Notes: a model not told the origin generated them from the letters alone. A stretch of DNA of 32,501 nucleotides from CAG-791 sp963658405 (GCA_963658405.1 CAVKQI010000016.1:1-32501), one strand, 5' to 3'; shown: positions 5,485 to 12,098, counted from the first letter of the stretch. Translations and numbers: made by a program.

Positions 5485-5943
5485 ATGGACGAAGAAAAGC
5501 TGGAGGCGTGCTTTTTTATCGAGGGCACACCGAAAGGAAAAGGCCGCCCGCGATTTAATACCGTCACAGGGCGAGTGTATACAGACAAGGCCACGAGGGA
5601 CTACGAATGCTATGTGACACAGAAGTACGTGGCAGAACGCCGAAAGAATGGAGAGCCGATAAAGCCTCTGACAGGCGCAGTGGAAGTCGTGCTGGACATC
5701 TTTCTGGATGTTCCCTGCACGATAGATGGGCGGCATCTGAAAAAGGCAGAGCGGGAGGGTTTGTGGTACACGGGAGCGCAGTACAGCAAGCCGGACATTG
5801 ACAACGTGATCAAGATCATTCTGGACGCGCTGAACGGCATTGCCTACAGGGACGATAAACAGATCATAAGAATAAGCGCCAGCAAGCACTATGCGTCAAA
5901 GTGCGCACAGGTGGGCGTTTTTGTAAGGATATACGGAGAATAG
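5485..5943 (+). CDS. rusA: RusA-family Holliday junction resolvase
   Basis: This 152-aa protein would cut four-way DNA junctions made in recombination or replication. The RusA signature KPDIDNVIKIILDALNG sits at residues 102-118, with the acidic metal-binding residues D104, D106 and D114, followed by YRDDKQI (121-127). The N-terminal GTPKGKGRPRF stretch is also typical. The length is slightly above the 120 aa of E. coli RusA and normal for Firmicutes phages. ATG 5485 follows AGGAAAGGAAAG. The symbol reflects family, not orthology. The tRNA-like copy 2 lies in its leader. Confidence 0.9.
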   Translation: MDEEKLEACFFIEGTPKGKGRPRFNTVTGRVYTDKATRDYECYVTQKYVAERRKNGEPIKPLTGAVEVVLDIFLDVPCTIDGRHLKKAEREGLWYTGAQYSKPDIDNVIKIILDALNGIAYRDDKQIIRISASKHYASKCAQVGVFVRIYGE

Positions 5944-5949
5944 ACATAC

Positions 5950-6717
5950 ATGGCAGCAGAGGGATTTATTTTCTACGCGAGCTTCGCAGAAGCTCTGGAA
6001 GATCTACCAGGGGACGTATACAAGGAATGCATCATGATATTGAGCAACTACGCCATCAAAGGCGAGGAGCCGGAAGAGATGAGCGCCTACGCAAAGATGT
6101 TCTTCAAAATGGCAAAACCTCAGATCGATGCCAACAGCAAGCGCCGCAGTGATGGTTCTAAAGGTGGGAGACCGTCTAAAACCAGTGGTTACGAGGAAAA
6201 CGAAAACCAAAAACCAGTGGTTTTAGAATCGGAAACCAGTGGTTTCGAAGATGAAAACCATAGGTTTCCAGATGGAAAACCTAAAGAAAAAGAAAAAGTA
6301 AAAGAGAATGTAAATGTAAATGCTAAAGAGAAAGTAAAAGCTAAAGAGAAAGTAAATGGGGGATCCCCCTACCCCCTTACCGGCGTGGGCCGCGTGGAAG
6401 AGATCAGCCCGGAGCAGCTGCAGACGCTGGGTGTAGATGCCTATGCTGCTGAAGCTCTAAGCGAATGGATCCTGTCGAGAGCGGAAAAAGGTATGCCTAT
6501 CTCGGAGTCTGACTTTAAGGCGGTGGTGTCCACCGTCAAGTCCTGCATACAGGAATATGGCGTGTCGGCAGTCCAAAAGCAGATACAGGAAAGCATGGCA
6601 AACGGCTATAAAGGCCTTTGTCTTGATCGCCTTGCGCGAAAATCGAGAGCTGACCCTGATGACCCCTATGGGTTCCAGAAAACAGCGGATGCTATGCGGG
6701 ACTTCGTGAACGGATAG
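5950..6717 (+). CDS. phage replication initiator-like protein (DUF6291-type N-terminus)
   Basis: The 255-aa protein has an N-terminal helical domain (about residues 1-65, from GFIFYASFAEALEDLPGDVYKECIMILS) of the type found in Clostridia phage replication proteins. A basic linker with KRRSDGSKGGRPSK follows, then a low-complexity region (about 76-140) built over DNA repeats, and a C-terminal domain (about 150-255). The low-complexity part is dictated by 22-bp iterons and an AT-rich stretch, which is how lambda O-type initiators hold the origin within their gene. The helicase loader gene follows. Initiator function is inferred from context; the domain name is from memory. Confidence 0.65.
   Translation: MAAEGFIFYASFAEALEDLPGDVYKECIMILSNYAIKGEEPEEMSAYAKMFFKMAKPQIDANSKRRSDGSKGGRPSKTSGYEENENQKPVVLESETSGFEDENHRFPDGKPKEKEKVKENVNVNAKEKVKAKEKVNGGSPYPLTGVGRVEEISPEQLQTLGVDAYAAEALSEWILSRAEKGMPISESDFKAVVSTVKSCIQEYGVSAVQKQIQESMANGYKGLCLDRLARKSRADPDDPYGFQKTADAMRDFVNG
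6179..6358 (+). other. putative replication origin: 22-bp iterons plus AT-rich element
   Basis: AAACCA-type sites begin at 6179, 6211, 6233, 6255 and 6277 (half-site). The last four are exactly 22 bp apart. The core is the palindrome AAACCAGTGGTTT, with AAACCATAGGTTT in the fourth. Since 22 is not a multiple of three, the protein is not repeated in step, so selection is on DNA. A purine-rich, AT-rich run follows at about 6282-6358 (AAAGAAAAAGAAAAAGTAAA and similar), a good unwinding element. It ends at the GC block GGGGGATCCCCC. Confidence 0.7.
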
Positions 6718-6728
6718 GAGGACGGAGC

Positions 6729-7367
6729 ATGACCAGAGAAGAGTTTGCAAGGATCATCGGCAAATATCGGATTGAGTATCCGGCTGACAAGAGATTCCAG
6801 AGCAAAGGCATGATGGAGTCCTGGTATGAGCACTTTGGCCACCTGACCTATGTGGAGGTTTACGATGCCCTGAACAGGTTCGTAGAGACAGACACCAGCA
6901 GATTCCCTCCCACCGTGGGACAGCTGATGCAGGAGATCCGAAAGGCCTATGAGATGGACGAACAGAGCGAGTCACAGGCATGGGGCGAGGTGCTGATGGC
7001 ACTAAGGGACAGCACTTACAACGCAGAGCAATACTTTGACCGGTTCGATGCCACCACCAGGGCGGCAGTCGGCTCCCCTTCCGTGATGCGGCAGTGGGCG
7101 GCACTGGATATGGCAGAGTTATCCGTAGCAGAGGCACAGTTTCGCCGGACATACCGTACAGCCAAAGCCAGGGCGAAGTATCAGGAGACAATGGCGCTGG
7201 AGTATCACAAAAAGAGCGCGGAAAGGATAAGCCATGCGGCCACCATGCAGGGACTGCCGGATGCGGACAACAGGCTGCCATGGGAGATGCGAAGCATATC
7301 AGCAGTACCGCAGAGGGCAGGATGCAATAAACCGGAGGAGAGCAAAGGAGAAGCTGACAGACAGTGA
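6729..7367 (+). CDS. replicative helicase loader/inhibitor (SPP1 G39P-like)
   Basis: The protein has 212 aa. The N-terminal half (MTREEFARIIGKYRIEYP... MMESWYEHFGHLTYVEVYDALNRFV...FPPTVGQLMQEIR) matches the Loader_inhibitor family of SPP1 G39P, which delivers the DnaB-type helicase to the origin-bound initiator. Here the helicase would be the host's. AGGAGG precedes ATG 6729. The gene directly follows the initiator-like gene, the expected arrangement. The last 44 residues overlap another gene in a different frame and look unstructured, so the functional protein may not need them. Confidence 0.75.
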   Translation: MTREEFARIIGKYRIEYPADKRFQSKGMMESWYEHFGHLTYVEVYDALNRFVETDTSRFPPTVGQLMQEIRKAYEMDEQSESQAWGEVLMALRDSTYNAEQYFDRFDATTRAAVGSPSVMRQWAALDMAELSVAEAQFRRTYRTAKARAKYQETMALEYHKKSAERISHAATMQGLPDADNRLPWEMRSISAVPQRAGCNKPEESKGEADRQ

Positions 7368-7428
7368 TGTGCGTGATTTAAACATCAGCTGCGCACAGAA
7401 AAGAAAAGTGAGAAGAAGCAATGAATAG
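7234..7428 (+). CDS. 64-aa cysteine-rich small phage protein
   Basis: The N-terminus MRPPCRDCRMRTTGCHGRC has the CRDC...GCHxxCexY pattern that I recall from a widespread class of small Firmicutes phage proteins; the cysteines and His probably bind zinc. It lies in another frame and overlaps the end of the helicase-loader gene by 134 bases. A modest Shine-Dalgarno (GGAAAGGA) precedes ATG 7234. Function is unknown. The overlap is large, but the N-terminal pattern is too specific to be chance. Confidence 0.6.
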   Translation: MRPPCRDCRMRTTGCHGRCEAYQQYRRGQDAINRRRAKEKLTDSDVRDLNISCAQKRKVRRSNE

Positions 7429-7678
7429 ACCGGAAGGATGCAAATGCCCGTATTTCTCCATAAAGTGCGAGGGCTACAGAGCAGAGGTTTGCGATCAGTG
7501 CCCGCTGCCGGAGTGTATAGCCAATCAGAAGCAGGCTTTGACGATGATGGATATTGACCGCAGGCGCCGGAAGAAAGAGGCGAAGGATTGGAAATACAAG
7601 CACGTGAAAAAAGAGGATCTGCCGCCGGAGAACGCGGCGCATGTGATGGCAAAAACCAACAGGAGAATAGTGCTGTGA
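7421..7678 (+). CDS. 85-aa cysteine-containing hypothetical protein
   Basis: ATG 7421 overlaps the previous gene by eight bases. Cysteines at the N-terminus (CKCPYFSIKC, CDQCPLPEC) suggest a zinc-binding knuckle, followed by a very basic region (DRRRRKKEAKDWKYKHVKKE, about residues 45-64). This looks like a nucleic-acid-binding protein. I do not recognise a family. It could work with the preceding small Cys-rich protein. Confidence 0.6.
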   Translation: MNRPEGCKCPYFSIKCEGYRAEVCDQCPLPECIANQKQALTMMDIDRRRRKKEAKDWKYKHVKKEDLPPENAAHVMAKTNRRIVL

Positions 7679-7687
7679 GAAAGTGGG

Positions 7688-8149
7688 ATGATAAAAATGA
7701 TAAAGCCGGTAAGTGAGATACCGCAGACAAAGAAGGACAAGGGCATGCTGATTCGCGCCGCTCTGAAAGCAGACATCGAAGAAGCTATGCACAAAGGTTA
7801 TGAAAAATTTGAATTTGAAGGCGAGTATAACTGGAATAACCTGACAATGTATGCCAATGAGGTGGCAGATGCCATATTCAGCGAGATGGTGGAGAAAGAG
7901 GCAAAGAAGCTGTATAATCTGCAGCCGCATGACAGGAATGTAAGATTTATCATTGTGAACAGGCTTTTTCGCTATGAGTACATCAATATCATCAGCCGCA
8001 AGGCGGGGCTGGACAGAGTGCACGTGTACTGTTCGATCAACTACGAGAACCTGGCAAAGCTTCCGGAGAAGATAAAACGCTGCTTTGAAGAACTCAAAGA
8101 GCGGAACCAGAAAAAGAACCTCAGACAGAACATGGAGGGCAGGAAATAA
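7688..8149 (+). CDS. hypothetical phage protein, 153 aa
   Basis: The reading frame opens with two close ATGs (7688 and 7697). GAGAAAGTGGG lies upstream, so the start is not certain. The protein is largely helical and charged. A central segment (NWNNLTMYANEVADAIFSEMVEKEAKKLYNL) and a basic C-terminus end in KKNLRQNMEGRK. No motif is recognised. It sits between small Cys-rich genes and the metallopeptidase-like gene in the same operon. Confidence 0.6.
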   Translation: MIKMIKPVSEIPQTKKDKGMLIRAALKADIEEAMHKGYEKFEFEGEYNWNNLTMYANEVADAIFSEMVEKEAKKLYNLQPHDRNVRFIIVNRLFRYEYINIISRKAGLDRVHVYCSINYENLAKLPEKIKRCFEELKERNQKKNLRQNMEGRK

Positions 8150-8168
8150 ATGGCAAAGGATATACGCG

Positions 8169-8246
8169 ATGATTTATGACCCGGTACAGATGGCAGTGGT
8201 AGTCATGTTCGTGATAATCGTTTATCTGATCATGCGGCAGGAATAG
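8169..8246 (+). CDS. possible 25-aa membrane peptide
   Basis: The frame reads MIYDPVQMAVVVMFVIIVYL and then IMRQE: a single hydrophobic helix with a charged C-terminus. It fills the space between 8149 and 8255. AAAGGA lies about eight bases upstream of ATG 8169. Its hydrophobic profile resembles the other tiny membrane protein at 2212. Only frame, position and composition support it. Confidence 0.4.
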   Translation: MIYDPVQMAVVVMFVIIVYLIMRQE

Positions 8247-8254
8247 GAGAAAAA

Positions 8255-8680
8255 ATGGCACAGATATACAATGTGGCACCGGACCTTAAAAAGATCGCAG
8301 AGGTGGTGCTGAAGAAATACAGCGAGCTGGAGGATTTAAGAGAGTCAGACTGCAGAATTGGCTACCAGTGGTCTGACGGCAACAGGAAGAAAGGCGAAGC
8401 GGACGTGTATGCCGATACTACAAAGGTAAATTCCAAGGTAAAAGGCTTTTCAGAGTGTGACTTCGTAATCACGTTCTATGATATCTGCAGAGAGTTGGAA
8501 ACGTGGCAGCTGGAACGCGTTATGTTCCACGAGCTCTTACATGTTGGATACAGCGGCAGTGGAGAATGTAAGGTAAACAACCATGACATTGAGGACTTCC
8601 GGCTGTGCATTTCCAAGTGGGGAATGGACTGGCTCTGGAAGCAGGAAGAGACCGAAGAGGAGGAAGAGGTGGAGGAATGA
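8255..8680 (+). CDS. putative phage metallopeptidase
   Basis: The protein has 141 aa. HELLHVGY at residues 92-99 is an HExxH zinc site. A downstream H/D pair in NNHDIEDF (about 112-119) may supply the third ligand. The architecture fits the small phage metallopeptidase-like family often found in early operons, whose substrate is unknown. The end is strongly acidic (EETEEEEEVEE). GGAGAAAAA precedes ATG 8255. The dUTPase start overlaps its stop (ATGA), indicating coupling. Confidence 0.75.
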   Translation: MAQIYNVAPDLKKIAEVVLKKYSELEDLRESDCRIGYQWSDGNRKKGEADVYADTTKVNSKVKGFSECDFVITFYDICRELETWQLERVMFHELLHVGYSGSGECKVNNHDIEDFRLCISKWGMDWLWKQEETEEEEEVEE

Positions 8681-9120
8681 AATACGAGCTGCGTTGTGAT
8701 CCAGATGACGTGTATACCCCGGAGATCTATGCCCCGGAAAGGGCGCACTTTGATGATGCAGGCATTGACCTGCGGACACAGGAGAGAGTAGTGCTGCGAA
8801 GAGGCGAACAGGAAGTGATTGACCTGGGCGTCAGCGTACAGATTCCAGTAGGGTACTTCGGAAAGATGGAGAGTAAGTCCGGTCTGATGATAAACCACGG
8901 CATCATCTGCATGGGCGGTGTGATAGACAGCGGATACCGCGGCACGATCAAGATCAGGATGTGGAACACCAGCGCAGAGGACTACGTGCTGGAAAAGGGC
9001 GCAAAGATAGTGCAGTTGGTACTGATTCCCACCCTGCTGGCAGATCTGGTGCGCATGGATGCTCTGGACGGCGCAGTCAGCGGCCGGAACGAAGGCGGCT
9101 TCGGCAGTACCGGAAAGTAG
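8677..9120 (+). CDS. dut: dUTPase (trimeric dUTP diphosphatase)
   Basis: This 147-aa protein hydrolyses dUTP to dUMP and PPi, keeping uracil out of phage DNA and providing dTMP precursor. All five family motifs are visible: DAGIDL (27-32), GKMESKSGL, GVIDSGYRGTI (catalytic Asp in the VIDSGYRG part), KIVQLVLIP and the glycine-rich tail RNEGGFGSTGK that closes over the substrate. ATG 8677 follows GGTGGAGG and overlaps the upstream stop. An upstream in-frame start at 8605 would add residues lacking family similarity. Confidence 0.95.
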   Translation: MKYELRCDPDDVYTPEIYAPERAHFDDAGIDLRTQERVVLRRGEQEVIDLGVSVQIPVGYFGKMESKSGLMINHGIICMGGVIDSGYRGTIKIRMWNTSAEDYVLEKGAKIVQLVLIPTLLADLVRMDALDGAVSGRNEGGFGSTGK

Positions 9121-9126
9121 AAGGGT

Positions 9127-9396
9127 GTGAATGAAATGAGTGAAGAAATGAGTGATGAGGAGTTTTGGCAGTGGCAAAATGAGCTATATGATGCCAAATT
9201 CAGCCTTGATGTGGAAAAATTCAGAGAATTTCACAACAAATGGAAAAAAATGTATGAGGAAGAGCTTCCGGCTGATGACTATGCGGTCGAGATACTCTTG
9301 CGGAGGCTTATCCTTATAAGCGTAGAAGCCAACAGGTGGCAGAAGGAAGAGGCAAAGCGGTGGCTGAAGGAGAGGGGATTATCTGAAAAGATTTAA
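9127..9396 (+). CDS. 89-aa hypothetical phage protein
   Basis: It lies six bases after the dUTPase gene. AAGGG precedes ATG 9127, and further in-frame ATGs follow at 9136 and 9148. The protein is highly charged, helical and tryptophan-rich (EEFWQWQNELYD, EFHNKWKKMYEEELP, ANRWQKEEAKRWLKERG). It is the last gene of the early operon before a fresh promoter. No family is recognised. Confidence 0.6.
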   Translation: MNEMSEEMSDEEFWQWQNELYDAKFSLDVEKFREFHNKWKKMYEEELPADDYAVEILLRRLILISVEANRWQKEEAKRWLKERGLSEKI

Positions 9397-9415
9397 AAGA
9401 AAATGGTATCATTTA

Positions 9416-9444
9416 TTGACATATTCTGGAATATGTGATATAAT
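9416..9444 (+). promoter_or_regulatory. perfect sigma-A promoter with palindromic spacer (cassette 1)
   Basis: TTGACA (9416-9421), a 17-base spacer and TATAAT (9439-9444) match consensus at all 12 positions. The spacer begins with a perfect palindrome, ATATTC-TG-GAATAT (9421-9434). A second inverted repeat, GTTAAG/CTTAAC (9452-9457 with 9465-9470), lies at the expected transcription start. Both are operator candidates. A promoter this strong inside a phage needs a repressor. Confidence 0.85.
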
Positions 9445-9501
9445 AAAAGCAGTTAAGGGAAAGACTTAACAAATAACTGGGCGGCAGGGAAAGGAGAGAC
9501 A

Positions 9502-9642
9502 ATGGACGAGGAAATGAACATAGGCGAATTGCTGAAGGAGACAGCAGAAGAAAACCAGACAAGAAAGATTCTTGAGATTATAAACAACAGCAAGGATCTG
9601 GAAGATGCCAAAGAAAAAATAAAAGCCCTACTCAGAAAGTAA
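9502..9642 (+). CDS. 46-aa peptide of promoter/RHH cassette 1
   Basis: ATG 9502 follows AAAGGAGAGA and the consensus promoter. The peptide begins MDEEMNIGELLKET and ends KDLEDAKEKIKALLRK. It is highly charged and predicted helical or coiled-coil. It resembles the 44-aa product at 11542 in its EEM start, length, and KD-E-E-K-K-L ending, and both sit in the same position between promoter and hairpin. No known family. It may be an antirepressor-like or partner peptide of the ribbon-helix-helix protein downstream; that is only inference. Confidence 0.6.
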   Translation: MDEEMNIGELLKETAEENQTRKILEIINNSKDLEDAKEKIKALLRK

Positions 9643-9658
9643 GGCGGAGGAAAACAGC

Positions 9659-9686
9659 GGGGCGGCGGACTTGCCAAAGCCGCCCC
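9659..9686 (+). promoter_or_regulatory. GC-rich hairpin between the two genes of cassette 1
   Basis: GGGGCGGC (9659-9666) pairs with GCCGCCCC (9679-9686) around a 12-base loop. No T run follows, so it is a poor terminator. It is more likely an mRNA stability or attenuation element. A TATAAT at 9696-9701 with TTGCCA 19 bases upstream is a possible weak second promoter for the RHH gene. Confidence 0.55.
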
Positions 9687-9732
9687 AAACTGTAGTATAA
9701 TTATATCAGCATTGGCAAGAGAAAGAAAGCGT

Positions 9733-9915
9733 ATGCCGGAGAAGAAAGAGTTCGACCAGATCAAGTACCAGAACGAGTACAAGCGAAAGAATTATGACCG
9801 CATAGAGCTGTTAGTGCCGAAGGGAGAAAGGGCGGTCATAAAGGAGGCGGCAGCGGCCGCAGGGCAAAGCGCCAATGAATTTATTTATTCAGCCGTCAAA
9901 GAGAAGCTGAAGTAA
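9733..9915 (+). CDS. ribbon-helix-helix (Arc/MetJ-type) protein of cassette 1
   Basis: This is a 60-aa protein from ATG 9733; an in-frame TTG at 9712 would add seven basic residues, and neither start has a clear Shine-Dalgarno. The motif NYDRIELLVPKGERAVIKEA (beta strand plus helix A) followed by AAAAGQSANEFIYSAVKEKL (helix B) is the standard Arc-like fold of small phage and antitoxin regulators. It would dimerise and bind an inverted repeat, plausibly those in the promoter at 9416. No toxin gene is adjacent. Paralogue of the protein at 11770. Confidence 0.75.
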   Translation: MPEKKEFDQIKYQNEYKRKNYDRIELLVPKGERAVIKEAAAAAGQSANEFIYSAVKEKLK

Positions 9916-9954
9916 CTGTAAACCTAACAGATGGGGGAAGTTAGGATATGAACA

Positions 9955-11049
9955 GTGCAGCAATATGGGATGCCATACAAAGGGAGTAAGTCAAAGATTG
10001 CGGAGTGGGTTGTGGATGTGCTGCCGCCAGCAGATAATTTAATAGACCTTTTCGCAGGAGGGTGCGCAGTGTCTCATTGCGCACTCTTGTCGTATAAGTG
10101 GAAACACGTGGTTGCTAATGACATCGAACCGGGACTGACGAAAATGTTCCTGGATGCAGTAGACGGAAAATACAGGGACGAGAGACGTTGAATCAGCAAG
10201 GAAACATTCTACCTCCTGAAAGAAACAGACCCTTACATAAAATTTATCTGGTCTTTTGGAAATAACGGGAAAAATTACATGTATGCGCCGGAGATAGAAC
10301 GATTTAAAGAGCACTTGCATTATCTTTTCTTTAGCCAGACACCAAAAGAGGCAAGGCTGCACTGGAGAGCCTTCATTCGAGAATATGCAAAAGTAAGAAG
10401 CGAGATCGGTGCGCTTACAGAGAAGGTGGAAGCGCTGTGCAAGGAATGCGGCGTTGATATGGCGCGAAAACCAGATGGAACAGTAGCTGCGGAACAGTTA
10501 AAGACATACATTTTTAAAATTAAGTCGGCGGATATACGTAAGTATATGCGTGATGCCCTGAAGAAGTCAGGAAGGACGGCAGCGGATGTTGACAGGCTGC
10601 TGGGTACGAATGGAATGGCAGGCCATTACTTTGGAGCGAGTCAGTGGATGCTGCCGACAGCAGAGGCATACGGCAAGATGCAGACGATCATGCCAGACCT
10701 AACAATACCGTGGTGCCAGTTGAATGAAAGCCTGGAAAGCCTGGAAAGACTGGAAAGACTGGAAAGCCTGGAAGTATCAGAGAAGGATTATAGGAAAATA
10801 AAGATACCGGAAAACTCTGTGATCTACTGCGATATCCCATACAAAGGGACAGAAGGCTACTCATCAGACTTCAATCATGAGGCGTTCTATGATTGGTGCA
10901 TGAGGCAGACAGTGCCTGTATATATCAGCGAATACAATATGCCGGAGGATAGGTTTAAACTGGTGGCTGAAAGAAAGCATACGTCAACCTACGGAAAAGG
11001 CAACAAAGCAAAGGTGATGGAGAGAATATATGAACCAAGAAAAATATAA
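9955..11049 (+). pseudogene. phage DNA adenine methylase interrupted by an in-frame TGA
   Basis: One continuous frame from GTG 9955 to 11049, except for TGA at 10189-10191. Before it: QYGMPYKGSKSKIAEW and the SAM-binding DLFAGGCAVSH (motif I, about residues 31-41). After it: ISKETFYLLKETDPYIKF and later YCDIPYKGTEGYSSDF, the catalytic DPPY-like motif. Homologues as I recall them read RRWISxE at the break, so TGG to TGA (Trp to stop) is the simplest explanation. The intact product would be about 364 aa and methylate adenine in phage DNA. Other TGAs in the window act as stops. No reinitiation ATG with a good ribosome binding site was seen before 10279. Readthrough is possible but unproven. Confidence 0.8.
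10726..10770 (+). repeat. 9-bp tandem repeat, five copies, inside the methylase gene
   Basis: GAAAGCCTG or GAAAGACTG occurs five times in a row, encoding alternating ESL/ERL triplets. The unit is three codons, so gain or loss of copies would alter length without a frameshift. It sits in the variable insert between the helical middle and the catalytic motif. Confidence 0.85.
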
Positions 11050-11470
11050 GGATCCTACAGCAGACACTGCCGTGGCCAGAGTAGCCAGGGAAGAGAAGTA
11101 CAAGCTTCCGAAGGATGAATATTTGTCTGCGGTTCGATATGCCCTCCAGTACAGAGAATGGGTAAGGGAGTTAAACACGCCGCCGGACTCCAGCAAGGCT
11201 ATATCCTACGAGGGGGAGCATGTACAATCATCCGGTGGTTATGATCCGGTGGTAGACCTGGCAGAGCGGAGGTATGAGTTGTCGCAGAAAAAGAGACTAC
11301 TGGAAGATACCATCAGAGAGGTGGCGCCGGAGATATACGAGTACATGCTGCTGGGTGTGGCCTACGGTTTCACGTTCTGGCAGCTGAAGGAGAAGGGGCT
11401 GCAGTATGAGAAGAACGCGTACTATCTGAGGCGAAGAAAATTCTATTTTTATTACAGTAAAAAGATTTAA
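11030..11470 (+). CDS. hypothetical protein, possible late-gene transcription regulator
   Basis: This 146-aa protein starts within the end of the methylase gene (20-base overlap). The C-terminal half (VDLAERRYELSQKKRLLEDTIREV...EYMLLGVAYGFTFWQLKEKGLQYEKNAYYLRRRKFYFY) looks like a sigma-like or RinA/ArpU-type helix-turn-helix, which many Firmicutes phages encode just before the terminase genes to activate late transcription. No diagnostic motif can be assigned. Position between early genes and packaging genes is the main argument. Its stop is just upstream of the cassette 2 promoter. Confidence 0.5.
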   Translation: MNQEKYKDPTADTAVARVAREEKYKLPKDEYLSAVRYALQYREWVRELNTPPDSSKAISYEGEHVQSSGGYDPVVDLAERRYELSQKKRLLEDTIREVAPEIYEYMLLGVAYGFTFWQLKEKGLQYEKNAYYLRRRKFYFYYSKKI

Positions 11471-11474
11471 TCTA

Positions 11475-11503
11475 TTGACAGCAATATATAATTGTAGTAT
11501 AAT
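11475..11503 (+). promoter_or_regulatory. perfect sigma-A promoter (cassette 2)
   Basis: TTGACA (11475-11480), 17 bases, TATAAT (11498-11503): again full consensus. The spacer contains an imperfect palindrome, CAAT-ATATA-ATTG (11482-11494), in the place where promoter 1 has ATATTCTGGAATAT. The two spacers differ in sequence, so each may answer to its own repressor. Confidence 0.85.
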
Positions 11504-11541
11504 ATCAGAGTAGCAAGGAGTGATGCAGGAAAGGAGAAACA

Positions 11542-11676
11542 ATGGAGCATGAGGAAATGACAAGTGTAGAGTTTAAAACAGTGATGGAAATGGTTATCAT
11601 GATAGCCGAGAGTTGCAAAGACAAAGAGGAGATACTTAAAAAGCTAAAGGATCTCTCGATTGTTAAAGATAAATAA
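11542..11676 (+). CDS. 44-aa peptide of promoter/RHH cassette 2
   Basis: ATG 11542 follows AAAGGAGAAAC. The peptide begins MEHEEMTSVEFKTVMEM and ends KDKEEILKKLKDLSIVKDK. It is the positional and probable sequence paralogue of the 46-aa peptide at 9502: EEM near the start, a helical middle, and KDxE...KxKxL near the end. It is followed by a hairpin and then by a ribbon-helix-helix gene. Function unknown. Confidence 0.6.
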   Translation: MEHEEMTSVEFKTVMEMVIMIAESCKDKEEILKKLKDLSIVKDK

Positions 11677-11685
11677 ATAGCACAC

Positions 11686-11728
11686 GAGCCGGGCACCGCT
11701 CCAAAACTTCCTGCAAGGTGCCCAGCTC
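11686..11728 (+). promoter_or_regulatory. hairpin between the two genes of cassette 2
   Basis: GAGCCGGGCACC (11686-11697) pairs with GGTGCCCAGCTC (11717-11728), 11 of 12 positions. It has a 19-base loop and no T run. It occupies the same position as the hairpin at 9659-9686 but is unrelated in sequence, so structure at this place may matter. Confidence 0.55.
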
Positions 11729-11769
11729 TCTCAAGTTCATTATAGCAGGAAGGGAAAGCAGGTCAAGAG

Positions 11770-11955
11770 ATGGCAGGCTACTCACAGGCACAGAATAAGG
11801 CGACACAGAAGTATGTAAAAGAGAACTATGACCGCTTCCAGATAACGTGCAGGAAGGGAAAGAAGGAACAGTACAAGGCGCTGGCAGAGGAAGCAGGAAA
11901 GTCACTGAATCAGTATATACTGGACCTTTTAGAGGATGAATTGGGAAAAAAATAA
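11770..11955 (+). CDS. ribbon-helix-helix (Arc/MetJ-type) protein of cassette 2
   Basis: This 61-aa protein starts MAGYSQAQNKATQKYVKENYDRFQIT. Beta-strand segment YDRFQITCRKGKKEQ, then helix A (YKALAEEAG) and helix B (SLNQYILDLLEDELG). The NYDR...KG...A...G-S-N-(E/Q)-(F/Y)-I pattern is shared with the protein at 9733, so the two are paralogues. It is likely a DNA-binding repressor acting on the cassette promoters. A terminator follows, making the cassette a self-contained unit. No adjacent toxin is seen. Confidence 0.75.
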   Translation: MAGYSQAQNKATQKYVKENYDRFQITCRKGKKEQYKALAEEAGKSLNQYILDLLEDELGKK

Positions 11956-12013
11956 AATTTTTTCTTTTAGGAGGTACTCAAAGGCTAAAAAACGTGATAA
12001 AATGATAAAAAGG

Positions 12014-12047
12014 AAAAGAACGGAGTTGCGGCTTCGTTCTTTTTTTA
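12014..12047 (+). terminator. intrinsic terminator after cassette 2
   Basis: AAAAGAACG (12014-12022) pairs with CGTTCTTTT (12035-12043), followed by more T's to 12046. It separates the early/regulatory transcripts from the packaging genes. Late genes therefore need antitermination or another promoter; a weak -10 match (TAAAAT, 11998-12003) lies just upstream without a good -35. Confidence 0.8.
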
Positions 12048-12072
12048 TGTCATAAAACAGCAGGAAAATGAT

Positions 12073-12098
12073 GGCAGACGGGAGACCGCCTGCCTTTT
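12073..12098 (+). terminator. second hairpin with short T run, before terS
   Basis: GGCAGACGG (12073-12081) pairs with CCGCCTGCC (12086-12094) with one mismatch and a GAGA loop, followed by TTTTG. It is weaker than the preceding terminator and may instead be a leader hairpin of the packaging operon. Confidence 0.5.

Noticed and set aside
9948..9989. ATG at 9948 as methylase start
   Set aside because: That frame stops after 13 codons; the GTG at 9955 gives the QYGMPYKGSKSKI start typical of the family.
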